Shown here: piece by piece, positions 38,325 through 49,752 of the stretch
Layout: the number at the start of each line of letters is the position of its first letter
How positions within the stretch are numbered: the stretch's first letter is position 1
From: Stappia sediminis
Lineage (GTDB): Bacteria; Pseudomonadota; Alphaproteobacteria; Rhizobiales; Stappiaceae
DNA: 64,000 nt
Reading direction: 5' to 3'
NCBI RefSeq assembly: GCF_009826895.1
Contig: NZ_WUMV01000009.1
Coordinates: forward strand, 62,001-126,000
Translations under genes and position numbers: made by a program
Notes under the pieces: generated by a model
What the model was told of the DNA's origin: nothing
The model's database searches: none
What the model saw: only the letters and a program-made list of their open reading frames with translations

Positions 38325-39077
38325 TCAACGGTAGGCGGCGACGATGCCCAGAAAATCCGCCGCCTTCAGGCTGGCTCCGCCCACAAGCGCACCGTTTACG
38401 TTTTCCACACCCATGAGCTCTTGGGCATTGGCGGGCTTGACCGAACCGCCGTAGAGAATGCGCATGGCCGCGCCCTCCTCGCTGAAGCGCTCGGAAAGTT
38501 TCTGCCTGATGAAGGCGTGAACCTCGGCCACATCGCCGGCGGTAGGTGTCAGGCCGGTCCCGATCGCCCAGACCGGCTCATAGGCGATTACCGTGTTTTC
38601 GGCTCTCGCCCCCTCAGGAACCGAGCCGGCAAGCTGCACCGCCACGACGTCGAGCGTTGCCCCGCTTTTACGCTCCGCTTCGGTCTCGCCGATGCAGATG
38701 ATTGCGACAAGGCCCGCACGCCACGCGGCCTGCGCCTTTTTCATAACGATTTCATCGCTTTCGCCGTGGTCGGCGCGGCGCTCGGAATGGCCGACGATCA
38801 CAGCACTTGCGCCGGCGTCGGCCAGCATTTCAGCTGAAATATCGCCGGTGTGAGCGCCCTTTTCCGCAAAGTGGCAATCCTGCCCTCCGATCGCGATGCT
38901 TGCGTTCGCGGCTTTCGCGGCGGCGGCGACAAGAGTGGCGGGCGGACAGATCATGATGTCCGCATTCAAGCCATCGCCGGACAGGCCGGCCTTTACCGCG
39001 TCCAGTTCGCCAAGGCTCCCGGCAAGCCCGTTCATCTTCCAGTTCCCCGCGACCAGCGGCCTGATGGTGCCCGACAT
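38325..39077 (-). CDS. tpiA: Triosephosphate isomerase
   Basis: TpiA interconverts dihydroxyacetone phosphate and glyceraldehyde-3-phosphate. The 250 residues show the substrate lysine in AGNWKMNG (Lys14), the electrophile histidine in VIVGHSERR and the catalytic glutamate in [11 protein letters not shown]. The phosphate loop [10 protein letters not shown] and GALVGGASL close the barrel. It is divergent from the ppiD-like gene and 100 bases upstream of secG. Confidence 0.97.
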   Translation of the reverse strand: MSGTIRPLVAGNWKMNGLAGSLGELDAVKAGLSGDGLNADIMICPPATLVAAAAKAANASIAIGGQDCHFAEKGAHTGDISAEMLADAGASAVIVGHSERRADHGESDEIVMKKAQAAWRAGLVAIICIGETEAERKSGATLDVVAVQLAGSVPEGARAENTVIAYEPVWAIGTGLTPTAGDVAEVHAFIRQKLSERFSEEGAAMRILYGGSVKPANAQELMGVENVNGALVGGASLKAADFLGIVAAYR

Positions 39078-39301
39078 GCGCCTTTATCCCGTTTCCCGAT
39101 TGTCTTGCGGCAAAGTGCTATCAGAATCGCGAAACGGATCAAGCTTCAGCCGCTGGAAAACGCGTTACGGCAGCCAATGAGATTTCCCTTCCAGCGCGCC
39201 TTGCCCCGTCAAGGCCGCCTCACTATTATCCGCCCACTTTCCAGCCTGCCGACAACTTTGCCGGCGGGCCTGCCCAGACTGTCCAGGAACGGAATTCGGA
39301 A

Positions 39302-41197
39302 ATGCTCGATACACTGCGCAACAGCGCGAAATCATGGCTTGCGAAGCTCTTGATCGGCCTGCTCGTCCTGAGTTTCGCCATATGGGGGATATCGGGCAAC
39401 CTTTTGACCGTCGGAGGCGGCAACATCGCCACCGTCGGCGGCCAGAAAGTCACCGCGGTCGAATTCGAAAACGCCTACCGCCGCAGGCTCGATGCGCTTG
39501 GCCGGCAGCTCGGCCGCCCGGTCACTCCGGCGCAGGGAGCCGCGTTCGGCGTACCGGGCCAGGTCCTCGGGCAGCTCGTGGCGGAAGCCGCGCTCAACGA
39601 GGTCGCGCAAAACCTCAACCTCGGCATCTCGGACGAAGAACTTCTGAAGCTCATTCAAAAGGATCCCTCGTTCCAGAACGCCTCGGGCGGATTCGACCGC
39701 AACCGGCTGGCTCAGCTACTTGCGGCCAACCAGATAACGGAAGACGAGTTCGTCGAAAGCCGCCGGCTGCTGGCACGCAGGCAACAGCTTGCCGAAGGTC
39801 TCGCCGGCAGCGTCACCGCGCCCGAAGCTTTCGTTGAAGCGATTCACAGACACGCAACAGAAACGCGCGTGGTGCGTTACGTTGACCTTGGTCCGGACCT
39901 CGCCGGCGAAATTGCGGATCCGGACGAGGCAACGCTCGAAGCCTTCTATGAAGAAAACAAGGGTGAATTCCGCGCGCCGGAATACCGGACCGTGAGCATT
40001 CTTGAAGTGACGCCGGAGAAGATAGCCCGCCCGGAGGAAGTTTCGGCGGACGCGGTTCGCGACGCTTATGAGCGTTCGCAAAACCGCTTCGGCGAACCCG
40101 AGAAGCGGCGCATCCTCCAAATTACGTTCGATAGCGCGGAAGCGGCTGCGGAGGCGGCAGCGAAGCTCGCATCTGGAACGACCTTCGAAGACCTGCTCGA
40201 AGAGCGCTCGCTGACGGTGGAAGATGCCGACCTGGGTTTGATCGCCAAGGACGCCTTGTTCGATTCCGCCATCGCCGATGCCGCCTTTGCGCTGAAAGAA
40301 GATGAGACGTCAGGCGCAATCGACGGCCGCCTTTCAAATGTGATTGTGAAGGTGAGTGAAGTTCAGCCTGCCCGTATTCGCCCTCTCGAGGAAGTCGAGG
40401 ACACGCTGCGTCAGGAACTTGCCGAAGCAACGGCGGAGCGCGAAGTGCTGGACCTGCACGATGAGGTTGAGGATGCCCGCGCCGGCGGCGCCACCCTTGC
40501 CGAGGTTGCCGGCCGCTTCAGCCTTGAGGTTGAGAAGCTCGCCCCCTTCGACAGCGCGGGCAAGGACAAGGACGGAAACGAGGTCAAGCTGCCGGAAGTG
40601 CGAGATTTCATCTCCGAAGTGTTCCAGAGCGATGTCGGGGTGGAAAACGATCCTCTCCAGGTCGGCCGGCGTGGCTTCCTCTGGTTCGAGGTCGATGAGG
40701 TGACGCCGGAGCGCGACCGCGAACTCGGCGAAGTGCGCGACCGGGTCGTCGAACGCTGGAAGAGCGACGAACGCGCGGAAAAGCTGGACGAAATCGCTAA
40801 AACCGCAAAAGATGAACTCGATGGCGGCAAGGCGCTGGAAGACGTCGCTACCGGTCTTGGTGTGGAGGTAAAGACTTCCGAACCGGTTACCCGAGGAAAT
40901 CCTTCGGGCGATCTGACAGCGGAGGCAGTTACGGCCGCTTTTTCCGGACCAAAGGGCACGATCGCCAGCACCGAGGGCAAGGACGGGCATCGTCTGTTGC
41001 TTGTCGTAGACGAAATTTCAGCGCCCGCATTTTTCGCCGAAGCCGGTGACGTTGCTCAACTCGGCCAACGCCTGGCGCAGGGCCTGCAGGATTCCATCGT
41101 TGCGCAATACGTTGGCACAATGGAAAGCCGTATCGGGGTCAGTATCGACCAGGCGGCCCTGTCACGAATCCTCGGCCTGGGCAACACCGATGGCTGA
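39302..41197 (+). CDS. PpiD-like periplasmic peptidyl-prolyl isomerase
   Basis: A 631-residue membrane-anchored folding factor. One N-terminal span (about 14-34, AKLLIGLLVLSFAIWGISG) anchors it in the inner membrane. A SurA/PpiD chaperone-like N-domain (about 40-170) follows, then a parvulin-type rotamase region (about 250-370) and a helical C-terminus. The parvulin domain is divergent, so isomerase activity is uncertain, while chaperone activity at the Sec exit is likely for the family. It is the first gene before trpD, a usual arrangement in alphaproteobacteria. Confidence 0.85.
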   Translation: MLDTLRNSAKSWLAKLLIGLLVLSFAIWGISGNLLTVGGGNIATVGGQKVTAVEFENAYRRRLDALGRQLGRPVTPAQGAAFGVPGQVLGQLVAEAALNEVAQNLNLGISDEELLKLIQKDPSFQNASGGFDRNRLAQLLAANQITEDEFVESRRLLARRQQLAEGLAGSVTAPEAFVEAIHRHATETRVVRYVDLGPDLAGEIADPDEATLEAFYEENKGEFRAPEYRTVSILEVTPEKIARPEEVSADAVRDAYERSQNRFGEPEKRRILQITFDSAEAAAEAAAKLASGTTFEDLLEERSLTVEDADLGLIAKDALFDSAIADAAFALKEDETSGAIDGRLSNVIVKVSEVQPARIRPLEEVEDTLRQELAEATAEREVLDLHDEVEDARAGGATLAEVAGRFSLEVEKLAPFDSAGKDKDGNEVKLPEVRDFISEVFQSDVGVENDPLQVGRRGFLWFEVDEVTPERDRELGEVRDRVVERWKSDERAEKLDEIAKTAKDELDGGKALEDVATGLGVEVKTSEPVTRGNPSGDLTAEAVTAAFSGPKGTIASTEGKDGHRLLLVVDEISAPAFFAEAGDVAQLGQRLAQGLQDSIVAQYVGTMESRIGVSIDQAALSRILGLGNTDG

Positions 41198-41251
41198 CGT
41201 TCGCCCGACCAGTAAAACAGGACGAACCGCTGGAACGGAAGGGGGGCGATC

Positions 41252-42265
41252 GTGACCAATCTCAAGGCGTTGATAGGACGCGTGGCGGGAGGCGCCGCGC
41301 TAACGCGCGAGGAAGCCGAAAGGGCTTTCGATATCATAATGTCGGGCGAGGCAACGCCAGCGCAAATCGGCGGCTTCCTGATGGCGCTGCGGGTACGCGG
41401 CGAAACCGTCGACGAGATTGCGGGCGCTGTCGCCACCATGCGCGCCAAGGCCTTGCCGGTGGAAGCCCCGGCAGGCGCTGTCGACGTTGTGGGGACCGGC
41501 GGCGACGCCTCTGGCACCTACAATATTTCCACCTGTTCGGCCTTTGTCGTGGCAGGTGCCGGCGTACCTGTCGCCAAGCACGGCAACCGTTCACTCTCCT
41601 CAAAATCGGGCGCGGCCGACGTTCTGATGGCGCTTGGCGTTGACGTGAACATTCCGCCGGAAACCATATCCGCCTGCATCCGTGAGGCGGGCCTCGGATT
41701 CATGTTCGCGCCGAACCATCATTCGGCAATGAAGCATGTCGGGCCGGCGCGCGCGGAACTTGGTACGCGAACGATCTTCAACCTCCTCGGACCGCTGACC
41801 AATCCGGCCGGCGTGAAACGGCAGATGGTCGGCGTCTTCGCTGAAGAGTGGGTCTTGCCGATTGCCGAAGTCTTGAGAAATCTGGGCACGGAAGCCGCGT
41901 GGGTGGTGCATGGTGCCGGCGGCCTTGACGAGATAAGCACCATTGGCCCGACGACGGTCGCCGCCCTCAAGGACGGCGAGATCACCCAATTCGCGATTTC
42001 GCCGGAGGAAGTCGGGCTTCCGGTTGTGGAACCTGCCGCACTCAAGGGCGGTGAAGGTCCGGAGAATGCGCGTGCCCTGCTCGATGTTCTTGACGGCAAC
42101 CAGTCGCCCTATCGTGACGTCGTGCTGATGAATGCGGGCGCAACATTGGTCGTCGCCGGGAAGGCGGCGGATCTTGCCGAAGGTGTGGAGCTTTCCAGAA
42201 AATCGATTGACTCCGGCGCGGCGCGCCAAAGCCTGAAGCGTCTGGTCGCCATATCGAACGGTTGA
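41252..42265 (+). CDS. trpD: Anthranilate phosphoribosyltransferase
   Basis: TrpD joins anthranilate to PRPP in tryptophan synthesis. The 337 residues carry the PRPP loop [14 protein letters not shown], the [17 protein letters not shown] block and the anthranilate-site region [19 protein letters not shown]. It starts 54 bases after the ppiD-like gene and is followed by trpC after five bases. The trpE/G and trpB/A/F genes are not in the window, matching the split trp organisation of rhizobia. Confidence 0.97.
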   Translation: MTNLKALIGRVAGGAALTREEAERAFDIIMSGEATPAQIGGFLMALRVRGETVDEIAGAVATMRAKALPVEAPAGAVDVVGTGGDASGTYNISTCSAFVVAGAGVPVAKHGNRSLSSKSGAADVLMALGVDVNIPPETISACIREAGLGFMFAPNHHSAMKHVGPARAELGTRTIFNLLGPLTNPAGVKRQMVGVFAEEWVLPIAEVLRNLGTEAAWVVHGAGGLDEISTIGPTTVAALKDGEITQFAISPEEVGLPVVEPAALKGGEGPENARALLDVLDGNQSPYRDVVLMNAGATLVVAGKAADLAEGVELSRKSIDSGAARQSLKRLVAISNG

Positions 42266-42270
42266 GGCAG

Positions 42271-43080
42271 ATGGCCGATATTCTGAAAAAAATCGAAGCC
42301 TACAAGCGCGAAGAGATTGCTTCCGCCAAGGCCGTATTTCCATTAGAAGAGATCCGCAATCGCGCGGAAGAGGCCGAGCCGACGCGCGGGTTCATTCGCG
42401 CTCTCGAAGCCAAACACGCTTCAGGTGAATACGCGCTGATTGCCGAAATCAAGAAGGCGAGCCCATCCAAAGGCCTGATTCGGGAGGATTTTGACCCGCC
42501 CGCGCTTGCCAGGGCCTATGAAGCAGGCGGTGCCGCCTGTCTCTCGATCCTGACGGACACGCCTTCGTTTCAGGGTAAGCCGGACTTTCTGACAAAAGCG
42601 CGAGCTTCCGTATCCCTTCCCGCCCTCAGGAAGGACTTCCTGTTCGATCCTTACCAGGTCTTCGAAGCGCGGGCCTGGGGTGCGGATTGCATCCTGATCA
42701 TCATGGCGGCGGTTGACGATGCGGTCGCGGCCGAGCTTGAAGACGTGGCAACCGGCCTCGATATGGACGTTCTCGTAGAAGTCCACGACGAGGCCGAACT
42801 TGAGCGGGCCCTCAACCTAAAATCGCGCCTCATCGGCATCAACAACCGCAACCTGAAGACCTTCGAAACGAACCTGGAAACGAGCGAACGGCTGGCGCCG
42901 AAGGTGCCAAAAGAGCGGATTGTCGTGGGAGAATCGGGCCTCTTCACGCCGAGCGATCTTGCGCGAATGGCGGCTGTCGGTATCGAAACGTTCCTTATCG
43001 GCGAAAGCCTGATGCGGCAGGCAGACGTCGAGGCGGCAACGCGCACGCTTCTCGTCCGCACCTGTGAAACGGCGAATTGA
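42271..43080 (+). CDS. trpC: Indole-3-glycerol phosphate synthase
   Basis: TrpC closes the indole ring in tryptophan synthesis. I choose the ATG at 42271, with GAGG just upstream and in line with homologues ([16 protein letters not shown]). The product has 269 residues. Active-site motifs are [10 protein letters not shown] (Lys near 55), [12 protein letters not shown] and [12 protein letters not shown]. It lies five bases after trpD and six before moaC, within one operon. Confidence 0.97.
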   Translation: MADILKKIEAYKREEIASAKAVFPLEEIRNRAEEAEPTRGFIRALEAKHASGEYALIAEIKKASPSKGLIREDFDPPALARAYEAGGAACLSILTDTPSFQGKPDFLTKARASVSLPALRKDFLFDPYQVFEARAWGADCILIIMAAVDDAVAAELEDVATGLDMDVLVEVHDEAELERALNLKSRLIGINNRNLKTFETNLETSERLAPKVPKERIVVGESGLFTPSDLARMAAVGIETFLIGESLMRQADVEAATRTLLVRTCETAN

Positions 43081-43086
43081 CCCGCA

Positions 43087-43599
43087 ATGGCCGAGGAAAA
43101 ACCGGAACTTACCCATATCGACAAGACCGGCGCCGCCAGCATGGTCGATGTGTCTGAAAAGGACACGACATCCCGAACGGCAGTCGCCCGCGGCGAAATC
43201 CGCATGAAGGCGCAAACGTTACGTATGATCCTTTCCGGCAACGCAAAGAAGGGCGATGTTCTGGGAGTTGCCCGCGTCGCCGGGATCATGGCGGCAAAGC
43301 GCACGCATGAGCTCATCCCGCTCTGCCATCCCCTGCCCTTGTCCAAAGTTTCGATAGAGATCGATCCTGACGACACGCTTCCGGGCCTCGTCGTCACTGC
43401 GACAACAAAGGTCTCCGGCCAAACCGGCGTGGAGATGGAGGCGTTGACCGCCTGTTCGCTCGCGTGTCTCACGATCTACGACATGGCGAAAGCGGTCGAC
43501 CGTGGCATGACGATCGGCGAAATCCGGCTCGTGGAGAAAATGGGCGGCAAATCGGGACACTGGCGCCTTGCCGATGAACCCGATCAGGGAGTTGAGTGA
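43087..43599 (+). CDS. moaC: Cyclic pyranopterin monophosphate synthase
   Basis: MoaC makes cyclic pyranopterin monophosphate, the first stable intermediate of molybdenum cofactor synthesis. The 170 residues include the catalytic segments [24 protein letters not shown] and KAVDRGM. It is followed by moeA, whose ATG lies four bases after the moaC stop. The cofactor made through MoaC and MoeA is required by the CO dehydrogenase encoded about 13 kb away. Confidence 0.97.
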   Translation: MAEEKPELTHIDKTGAASMVDVSEKDTTSRTAVARGEIRMKAQTLRMILSGNAKKGDVLGVARVAGIMAAKRTHELIPLCHPLPLSKVSIEIDPDDTLPGLVVTATTKVSGQTGVEMEALTACSLACLTIYDMAKAVDRGMTIGEIRLVEKMGGKSGHWRLADEPDQGVE

Positions 43600-43603
43600 G
43601 CCC

Positions 43604-44818
43604 ATGGCGCTGATTTCCGTCGACGAGGCTCTTGCCCGGCTGCTCCGCGACGTAAAACCGCTGGAAACCGAGGCGATCCCACTTGCCAGGGCGAACGGGC
43701 GGGTATTGGCCGCACCACTTTTTGCCCGTCGCACACAACCTCCATTCGCCGCATCCGCGATGGATGGTTATGCAGTCCGCGCTGCGGATATCGCGCAGGT
43801 TCCGGCAACATTGGAAATCATCGGCGAGGCGCCTGCCGGGCACGGGTTTTCCGGCTCCGTCGGGCCGGGCGAAGCGGTGCGCATCTTTACCGGCGCACCG
43901 GTACCGGACGGTGCGGATGCCATCCTCATCCAGGAAGACACCGAACGGAACGGAAACCGGGTGACTGCACTGGAATCCGTTCCGCAGGGAAATTTCGTGC
44001 GCAAGGCCGGTCTCGATTTCACCGAAGGCCAGGAACTCATTGCGGCAGGGCGCCGTCTGAATTTCCGCGATATCGCACTGGCGGCGGCGATGAACCATGC
44101 AAAGGTTCACGCGGTGCGCAGGCCTCGTGTTGCCATCCTCGCCACCGGTGACGAGCTTGTTCTTCCGGGCCAGGAACCGGGTCCCGATCAGATTATCGCA
44201 TCGAACAGTTTCGGCGTAGCCGCCTTCGTGGAGGACTGCGGCGGAAACCCGATCGACCTCGGGATTGCCGCCGATACGGAAGAAGCCCTCGCAATCAAGA
44301 TTGGCAAAGCCGTCGAGGAAAAGGCCGACGTGCTCGTAACGCTTGGCGGCGCATCGGTCGGCGATCACGATCTTGTACAGGATGTCCTGGGCTCGCAAGG
44401 TATGGAGCTTGCTTTCTGGCGCATTGCCATGCGTCCCGGCAAGCCGCTTATGGCCGGCCATATCGGTCCTGTGCGTGTGCTTGGATTGCCCGGCAACCCG
44501 GTGTCGAGCCTTGTCTGCTCGCTTCTTTTCCTGAAACCCTTGCTTCTGACGCTTCAGGGCGCGCAGATACCGCCAAGGACAATGGAAACAGCCCGGCTTG
44601 GAGCAAGCATTGCCGAAAACGACCGGCGTGAGGACTATATCCGAGCACGCCTCTCCTTCGACGAACAAGGCAATGCCGTCGTCACGGCCTTCGAGCGGCA
44701 GGATTCTTCCATGCTCGCCACGATGACGGCAGCCGACGCCCTGATCGTACGCTCCCCCCACGCCCCTGCCGCCAGCGCAGGCGAAATCGTGCCGATCCTG
44801 CGCCTCGACATTCGGTAA
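43604..44818 (+). CDS. moeA: Molybdopterin molybdotransferase
   Basis: MoeA inserts molybdate into adenylylated molybdopterin. From the ATG at 43604 the protein has 404 residues with AMDGYAVRA, the MoCF-fold motif ILATGDELV, VTLGGASVGDHD and the late LPGNPVSS. A TTG upstream at 43568 is open but would overlap moaC by 32 bases and lacks family residues. It precedes lexA, as in many Hyphomicrobiales. Confidence 0.96.
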   Translation: MALISVDEALARLLRDVKPLETEAIPLARANGRVLAAPLFARRTQPPFAASAMDGYAVRAADIAQVPATLEIIGEAPAGHGFSGSVGPGEAVRIFTGAPVPDGADAILIQEDTERNGNRVTALESVPQGNFVRKAGLDFTEGQELIAAGRRLNFRDIALAAAMNHAKVHAVRRPRVAILATGDELVLPGQEPGPDQIIASNSFGVAAFVEDCGGNPIDLGIAADTEEALAIKIGKAVEEKADVLVTLGGASVGDHDLVQDVLGSQGMELAFWRIAMRPGKPLMAGHIGPVRVLGLPGNPVSSLVCSLLFLKPLLLTLQGAQIPPRTMETARLGASIAENDRREDYIRARLSFDEQGNAVVTAFERQDSSMLATMTAADALIVRSPHAPAASAGEIVPILRLDIR

Positions 44819-44832
44819 CCGGTCCTTAACGG

Positions 44833-44861
44833 TTGCAGAACACAGTAGGAACAGCTAGGGT
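44833..44861 (+). promoter_or_regulatory. lexA promoter with LexA box in the spacer
   Basis: TTGCAG (44833-44838) and TAGGGT (44856-44861), 17 bases apart, form a plausible sigma-70 promoter upstream of lexA. The LexA box occupies the spacer, which fits autorepression. The -10 is weak and was chosen mainly by spacing. Confidence 0.5.
44838..44852 (+). promoter_or_regulatory. LexA operator (SOS box), GAAC-N7-GAAC
   Basis: An exact GAAC (44838-44841), seven bases, GAAC (44849-44852). The alphaproteobacterial LexA box described for Rhizobium, Sinorhizobium and Rhodobacter is the direct repeat GTTC-N7-GTTC, which this is on the other strand. Twelve bases on, GTTC-N7-GTTT (44864-44878) could be a second, weaker box in the opposite orientation. 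Confidence 0.85.
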
Positions 44862-44982
44862 ACGTTCATGATTTGTTTCAACTGAGTCTCATGCTGCAAA
44901 GGGCATGGGGCCGCCCCGGGGCTGGTGGATCGCACTCGCAATCACAAGGCTTTCCGGCAATTGAAGCGTGGGGACGGCGCAT

Positions 44983-45699
44983 ATGCTGACGCGCAAGCAG
45001 CACGAACTATTGATGTTTATCCATGAGCGATTGAAGGAGACAGGCGTTCCTCCTTCGTTCGATGAGATGAAGGAAGCCCTGGATCTTCGGTCGAAGTCGG
45101 GTATTCACAGGCTCATCACGGCTCTTGAGGAACGTGGCTTCATCCGCCGGCTGCCGAACCGCGCGCGTGCATTGGAGGTTCTGAAACTTCCGGAGTCCTA
45201 TCAGCCCGGCCTGGCAGCCCAGCGTGGAGGTGGGTTTTCCCCCGCAGTTATCGAAGGTTCGCTCGGTAAGCCCAGGGAGCGTGAGTTCATCGAGGATGTA
45301 GACGCGTCGGGAAGCGATGTCGTTTCGATACCGGTTATGGGCCGGATCGCCGCGGGTGTACCGATAGAAGCCATCCAAAACCACAGCCACTCGGTGCCGA
45401 TCCCGGCAGATCTTGTTGGAGGTGGCGAGCATTTTGCCCTGGAAGTGCGCGGCGATTCGATGATCGAAGCCGGCATCCTCGATGGCGACACGGTGGTCAT
45501 CCGCAAATGTGATAGCGCAGACAGTGGCGATATCGTCGTGGCCCTGGTCGATGACGAGGAGGCGACGCTCAAGCGCTTGCGCAAGAAGGGCGCCTCAATT
45601 GCGCTTGAAGCCGCCAACCCTGCCTATGAAACGCGCATTTTCGGCCCCGGCCGCGTTCGAATACAAGGACGGCTTGTCTCGCTCTTCCGTCGTTATTGA
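44983..45699 (+). CDS. lexA: SOS-response repressor LexA
   Basis: LexA represses DNA-damage genes and cleaves itself when bound to RecA filaments. The start at 44983 ([10 protein letters not shown]) follows GGGGA at good spacing and matches homologues; 238 residues. The N-terminal winged-helix domain is followed by a linker and the peptidase domain. The cleavage site is Ala-Gly in GRIAAGVP, the nucleophile serine in [11 protein letters not shown] and the base lysine in [12 protein letters not shown]. The 3' end overlaps the convergent comEC gene by seven bases. Confidence 0.97.
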   Translation: MLTRKQHELLMFIHERLKETGVPPSFDEMKEALDLRSKSGIHRLITALEERGFIRRLPNRARALEVLKLPESYQPGLAAQRGGGFSPAVIEGSLGKPREREFIEDVDASGSDVVSIPVMGRIAAGVPIEAIQNHSHSVPIPADLVGGGEHFALEVRGDSMIEAGILDGDTVVIRKCDSADSGDIVVALVDDEEATLKRLRKKGASIALEAANPAYETRIFGPGRVRIQGRLVSLFRRY

Positions 45700-47849
45700 G
45701 GCGGCCGAGACCAGCGTCGGCCGCTTCTCCTGGCGACATCGACCGACTTCACGACGGTGGCTCCATTGGCGCGTGTCAACCAAATCGTTTGCGCCCCCTC
45801 GTGTTTCAAAGTTTCCCTGTCCAGGACCATCGGCGCCTGACAGTCGATGGGAGCTGAAATGCGGGCGACAACGATATCCGCACGCCTGCAGTCTTCGGTA
45901 AATGCCCTGGCGCCTTCGACCAGCGACAGGATGAGTGGAGCAGGCCCCGCAGCCGAGGCGGATATGGTTTCACCATTGTCTGGCGGATAGGCCCTGATGA
46001 TACAGGCATCCTCATCGCACGCCTGAAACGACTGCCCGATCAGGCGGCTCTTCCGATCATCCGTGGCGACACCTTCCATACGCAGCCAGGTATCGGTTTC
46101 GAAACTGCTGCGGCTGCCGACTACCCTCATAATCCCGGTGGTATCGCGATAGGCGACTTTATTGCCGCGCTCGGAGATATAGATATCGGCGGGCCGGAAA
46201 GTCGCAAACGCCATCACCGCGCATACAAGCGGTATCACCGACAATCGCCGATATCTCCGCGGAAAGAAGCAAAGCATCAAACCGGAGGCTATCGTCAGCA
46301 AAACGCCCGGAAGCGACTGCGCTCCGACGATGCCTTCGTTGGGCGTGTTTTCCGCACCGAGTTCAGCCACGACATAAAGCGCCTCAAGGCCGTAACCCAT
46401 GACGGGTAAGGTGAGGCCATCCAGGCCGAACGGCATGAGTGCAAGCGATAGAACGCCCAAGGGCATTACCACCAGCGATGCTATCGGCATGGCTGCGATG
46501 TTTACCAGGAGGCCGAGGGGGGCAACGCGGTGAAAATGATAAGCACCGATAACTCCGGTTGCGGCACCCGCGACCAATGACGTCAACGCAAGTGCCGCGA
46601 TGGAGAAAAATAACGTTTTCAAGGCCCCCGCAAATATGCCGGCCTCTGGACGGTGACCATTGCGCCCTCTGATTTTGCCGAGACGCGTAACCTCTCCATA
46701 GGCTGCGATAAGAACGATGACGGCTGCGAACGACATTTGAAAACCCGGCGCAAGCAACGCTTCGGGCGAAAGTGTGAGGATGAGGATAGCCGCCAGGGCT
46801 ACGCTGCGATAAGTGATCGCATTACGGCCAAGCAGCCGGCCGACGAGAACGAGCGCGATCATGACAAATGCGCGCTGAGTCGCGATGGAAGCGCCCGAAA
46901 GGACGAGATAGAATGCCGCAGCAACAAGTGCGGCACCCGCGCCCCATGCATCGATCGGAAACCGGAGCGCCAGACGCGGAAACAAGGCGAGTATTGCGCG
47001 CACGGCGAAAAAGACCGAGCCGGCAAACAGCGCCATGTGAAGTCCGGAGATCGCGAGAATGTGGGCTAATCCAGCGGTACGCAGCGTTTCTTCCGTACCT
47101 TCGTCGATCGACGCCCGGTCCCCGACCAGAAGGGCGACCGCGAGTGCTCCGGCGCGTCCGTCTCCGAGGACGGATTCTATCCGTTTTGCAAAGCCTTTTC
47201 TGATCGAATCGACCTTTCGCTTGAGACGCAAGTCCCATGGCGCAGCGAGGGATGCGGCTTCGGGTTTGCCGAAGACATATCCCGTTGCGCCGACGCTTTC
47301 GAAAAACATCCGAAACGCGTAGTCGTAGCCTCCGGGAACCACCGCGCCCGGCAGTGGAAGCAGACGAGAACGCACAGCGATCGCATCGCCGGCCGAAAAG
47401 CTTGGCACCTGCCCCCGCACGGAAACGCGAACTTTTTCGGGCCAGTCTTCTTCCTCCAACCCGGCAAGTTTGACGACACGGATCTGCAGACGCGTGGAAG
47501 ATCTTCGTGCCTCCGCGCTCTCCACAAAGCCCGTCAAATCGACCGATCGTGAGCGTTCGAGGATCGGCGCTTCGGCCGCGAGCGTCCGCAGGAGTGCGAT
47601 GGAAAGCCCGAGGACCAACGCCAGCACGAGGCCGGAAACACGCGAGTAATCCGTATGCGAATAAGAAATGAGGTGCCCCGCACCGGACCCGAGTGCCAAC
47701 GCGGCTATGGCAAAGGGCGATGGTTCTGCGGGCAGCTCAAAATAGAGTAATATGCCGAGTGCGTAGCAAAGGGCCGCCCACACGAGGCTTTGACCCCGAT
47801 CGAAATCCGTCGCGAATGCTTGCGGCAGGCCTGCGATGTAGTTCCGCAC
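45693..47849 (-). CDS. comEC: ComEC/Rec2 family DNA-uptake channel protein
   Basis: A 718-residue polytopic membrane protein. It has an N-terminal DUF4131-like part ([16 protein letters not shown]), the ComEC channel core with [31 protein letters not shown] (short forms LLVGDRASI and [15 protein letters not shown]), and about ten spans. A C-terminal soluble tail of about 170 residues is shorter than the metallo-beta-lactamase domain of classical ComEC and shows no HxHxDH motif. In competent bacteria ComEC moves single-stranded DNA across the inner membrane; whether this strain is competent is unknown. It is convergent with lexA and divergent from gltX. Confidence 0.88.
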   Translation of the reverse strand: MRNYIAGLPQAFATDFDRGQSLVWAALCYALGILLYFELPAEPSPFAIAALALGSGAGHLISYSHTDYSRVSGLVLALVLGLSIALLRTLAAEAPILERSRSVDLTGFVESAEARRSSTRLQIRVVKLAGLEEEDWPEKVRVSVRGQVPSFSAGDAIAVRSRLLPLPGAVVPGGYDYAFRMFFESVGATGYVFGKPEAASLAAPWDLRLKRKVDSIRKGFAKRIESVLGDGRAGALAVALLVGDRASIDEGTEETLRTAGLAHILAISGLHMALFAGSVFFAVRAILALFPRLALRFPIDAWGAGAALVAAAFYLVLSGASIATQRAFVMIALVLVGRLLGRNAITYRSVALAAILILTLSPEALLAPGFQMSFAAVIVLIAAYGEVTRLGKIRGRNGHRPEAGIFAGALKTLFFSIAALALTSLVAGAATGVIGAYHFHRVAPLGLLVNIAAMPIASLVVMPLGVLSLALMPFGLDGLTLPVMGYGLEALYVVAELGAENTPNEGIVGAQSLPGVLLTIASGLMLCFFPRRYRRLSVIPLVCAVMAFATFRPADIYISERGNKVAYRDTTGIMRVVGSRSSFETDTWLRMEGVATDDRKSRLIGQSFQACDEDACIIRAYPPDNGETISASAAGPAPLILSLVEGARAFTEDCRRADIVVARISAPIDCQAPMVLDRETLKHEGAQTIWLTRANGATVVKSVDVARRSGRRWSRPPQ

Positions 47850-48096
47850 TCTTTCGGAGTGCGAACCGCCCTTGCTCTCTCTTGGGTTGCCGGAATCGCG
47901 GCCGTACTTCTCCCCACGATCCGTCGGCTCGCCTGCGAAACGCCCGGATCGTTCGGCATGGAGAGAAGCTGTTGATCTTCCCGGCGGTATTGCGCCTTCC
48001 TTCCGTTGCCATCTCTTGGGCGGATAATCGGCTTATGCTACATGAGCCGCCAACGGACGAACATCCCCACTGAACGATGAGAAAGACCGCTTCTCC

Positions 48097-49521
48097 ATGA
48101 CCGAGACTGTGATCACGCGTTTCGCCCCCTCGCCTACGGGTTTTCTGCATATTGGCGGCGCCCGCACGGCGCTCTTCAACTGGCTTTATTCACGCGGCCG
48201 AAGCGGCAAGATGCTGCTACGCATCGAGGACACGGACCGGGAACGCTCCACGCAGGAGGCCATCGACGCAATCCTCGATAGCCTGCAGTGGCTCGGGCTT
48301 GATTGGGACGGTGAACCCCTGTCCCAATTCGCCCGTGCAAACCGTCATCGCGAGGTCGCGCAGCAGATGGTCGATGCGGGAAAGGCCTATTACTGCTACG
48401 CCTCACAGGAAGAACTGGCGGAAATGCGCGAAAAGGCCAAAGCGGAAGGCAGGCCCCCACGCTACGATGGGCGTTGGCGCGATCGTGATCCTTCGGAAGC
48501 GCCAGCAGGCGTAAAGCCTGTCGTTCGCATTAAGGCTCCGCTAGACGGCGAAACCGTCGTCGACGACAAGGTGCAAGGTCTGATCCGGTTTCCGAACAAG
48601 GATCTTGACGATTTGATCCTGCTCCGGTCCGACGGGACGCCGACCTATATGCTCGCCGTCGTCGTCGACGATCACGACATGGGCGTCACGCACATAATCC
48701 GTGGGGATGACCATCTGACGAATGCCGCCCGGCAGACGCTGATATTCCAGGCGATGGGATGGGATGTGCCGGTGATGGCTCACATTCCGCTCATATACGG
48801 TCCGGACGGAGCGAAACTTTCGAAGCGGCATGGTGCAGTCGGTGCCGAAACCTATCGCGCCATGGGGTATTTGCCCGCGGCGATGAGAAACTATCTCGCA
48901 CGCCTGGGCTGGAGCCATGGCGATGACGAGATATTTTCGACAGAACAACTCATCGAGTGGTTCGACATCGATGCGATCGGCCAGTCACCTTCGCGCTTCG
49001 ATTTCCAGAAGCTTGAGAACCTGAACGGCCACTACATGCGCTCCACCCCCGATACGGAGCTGCTTGAGGCTTTCAGGTCGTTCCTGCCTCATATCGAGGC
49101 TGGAAACACGGTCATGCGCTGGCTGGAAGACACCGGCAATGAAGCCAGCTTTCTCGCGGCATTGCCCGGCCTGAAAGAGCGTGCCAAGACGCTTGTGGAA
49201 CTTCTTGAAAGCGCGCGCTATCTGTGGGTCCAGCGGCCGCTTGATCTGGACGAGAAAGCGTCGAAGATCCTGAACGAGGATGCGCAGGGGGTGCTGGCTC
49301 GCCTTTTGCCCGCGTTCGAGAATTTGGATGTCTGGAGCGCTGAAGCCACGGAAGCGGCCGTAAGAGCCTTCGCGGAGGCGGAAAATTTGAAGCTCGGAAA
49401 GGTTGCCCAGCCTCTTCGCGCCGCATTGACGGGAAGGTCGACTTCGCCGGGCATCTTCGATGTGCTGGATGTTCTGGGCCGCGATGAATCCCTGGCCCGC
49501 ATTCGTGACCAGGCCAGGTGA
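48097..49521 (+). CDS. gltX: Glutamate-tRNA ligase
   Basis: Class I aminoacyl-tRNA synthetase of 474 residues. The HIGH-type motif is [20 protein letters not shown] (HIGG at residues 17-20) and the KMSKS-type loop is [11 protein letters not shown]. The C-terminal anticodon-binding domain is complete. Alphaproteobacteria often carry two gltX paralogues, one also charging tRNA-Gln ahead of GatCAB; which one this is cannot be told. It precedes gltA, the usual order. Confidence 0.95.
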   Translation: MTETVITRFAPSPTGFLHIGGARTALFNWLYSRGRSGKMLLRIEDTDRERSTQEAIDAILDSLQWLGLDWDGEPLSQFARANRHREVAQQMVDAGKAYYCYASQEELAEMREKAKAEGRPPRYDGRWRDRDPSEAPAGVKPVVRIKAPLDGETVVDDKVQGLIRFPNKDLDDLILLRSDGTPTYMLAVVVDDHDMGVTHIIRGDDHLTNAARQTLIFQAMGWDVPVMAHIPLIYGPDGAKLSKRHGAVGAETYRAMGYLPAAMRNYLARLGWSHGDDEIFSTEQLIEWFDIDAIGQSPSRFDFQKLENLNGHYMRSTPDTELLEAFRSFLPHIEAGNTVMRWLEDTGNEASFLAALPGLKERAKTLVELLESARYLWVQRPLDLDEKASKILNEDAQGVLARLLPAFENLDVWSAEATEAAVRAFAEAENLKLGKVAQPLRAALTGRSTSPGIFDVLDVLGRDESLARIRDQAR

Positions 49522-49752
49522 AACGTCACGACTGTTCTGCATGCAACTATTTTAGGCAGACCTTGGAATTCCGCGCATTATGTGACCAAAGCGCTATCTG
49601 GCCAAGCTTGCGGGAGGGCTGTAAATGGGCTACGCAGTCCGCGATCAGTCCTCCCGCCGCCGCCGGGGGCCGGATTGGGCATGACCAGGCCGAAGCGCCG
49701 GTCACCCGGGCTTCACGGCGGATAGGCCGAACTCCAAAAGGGGGTATCCTGA

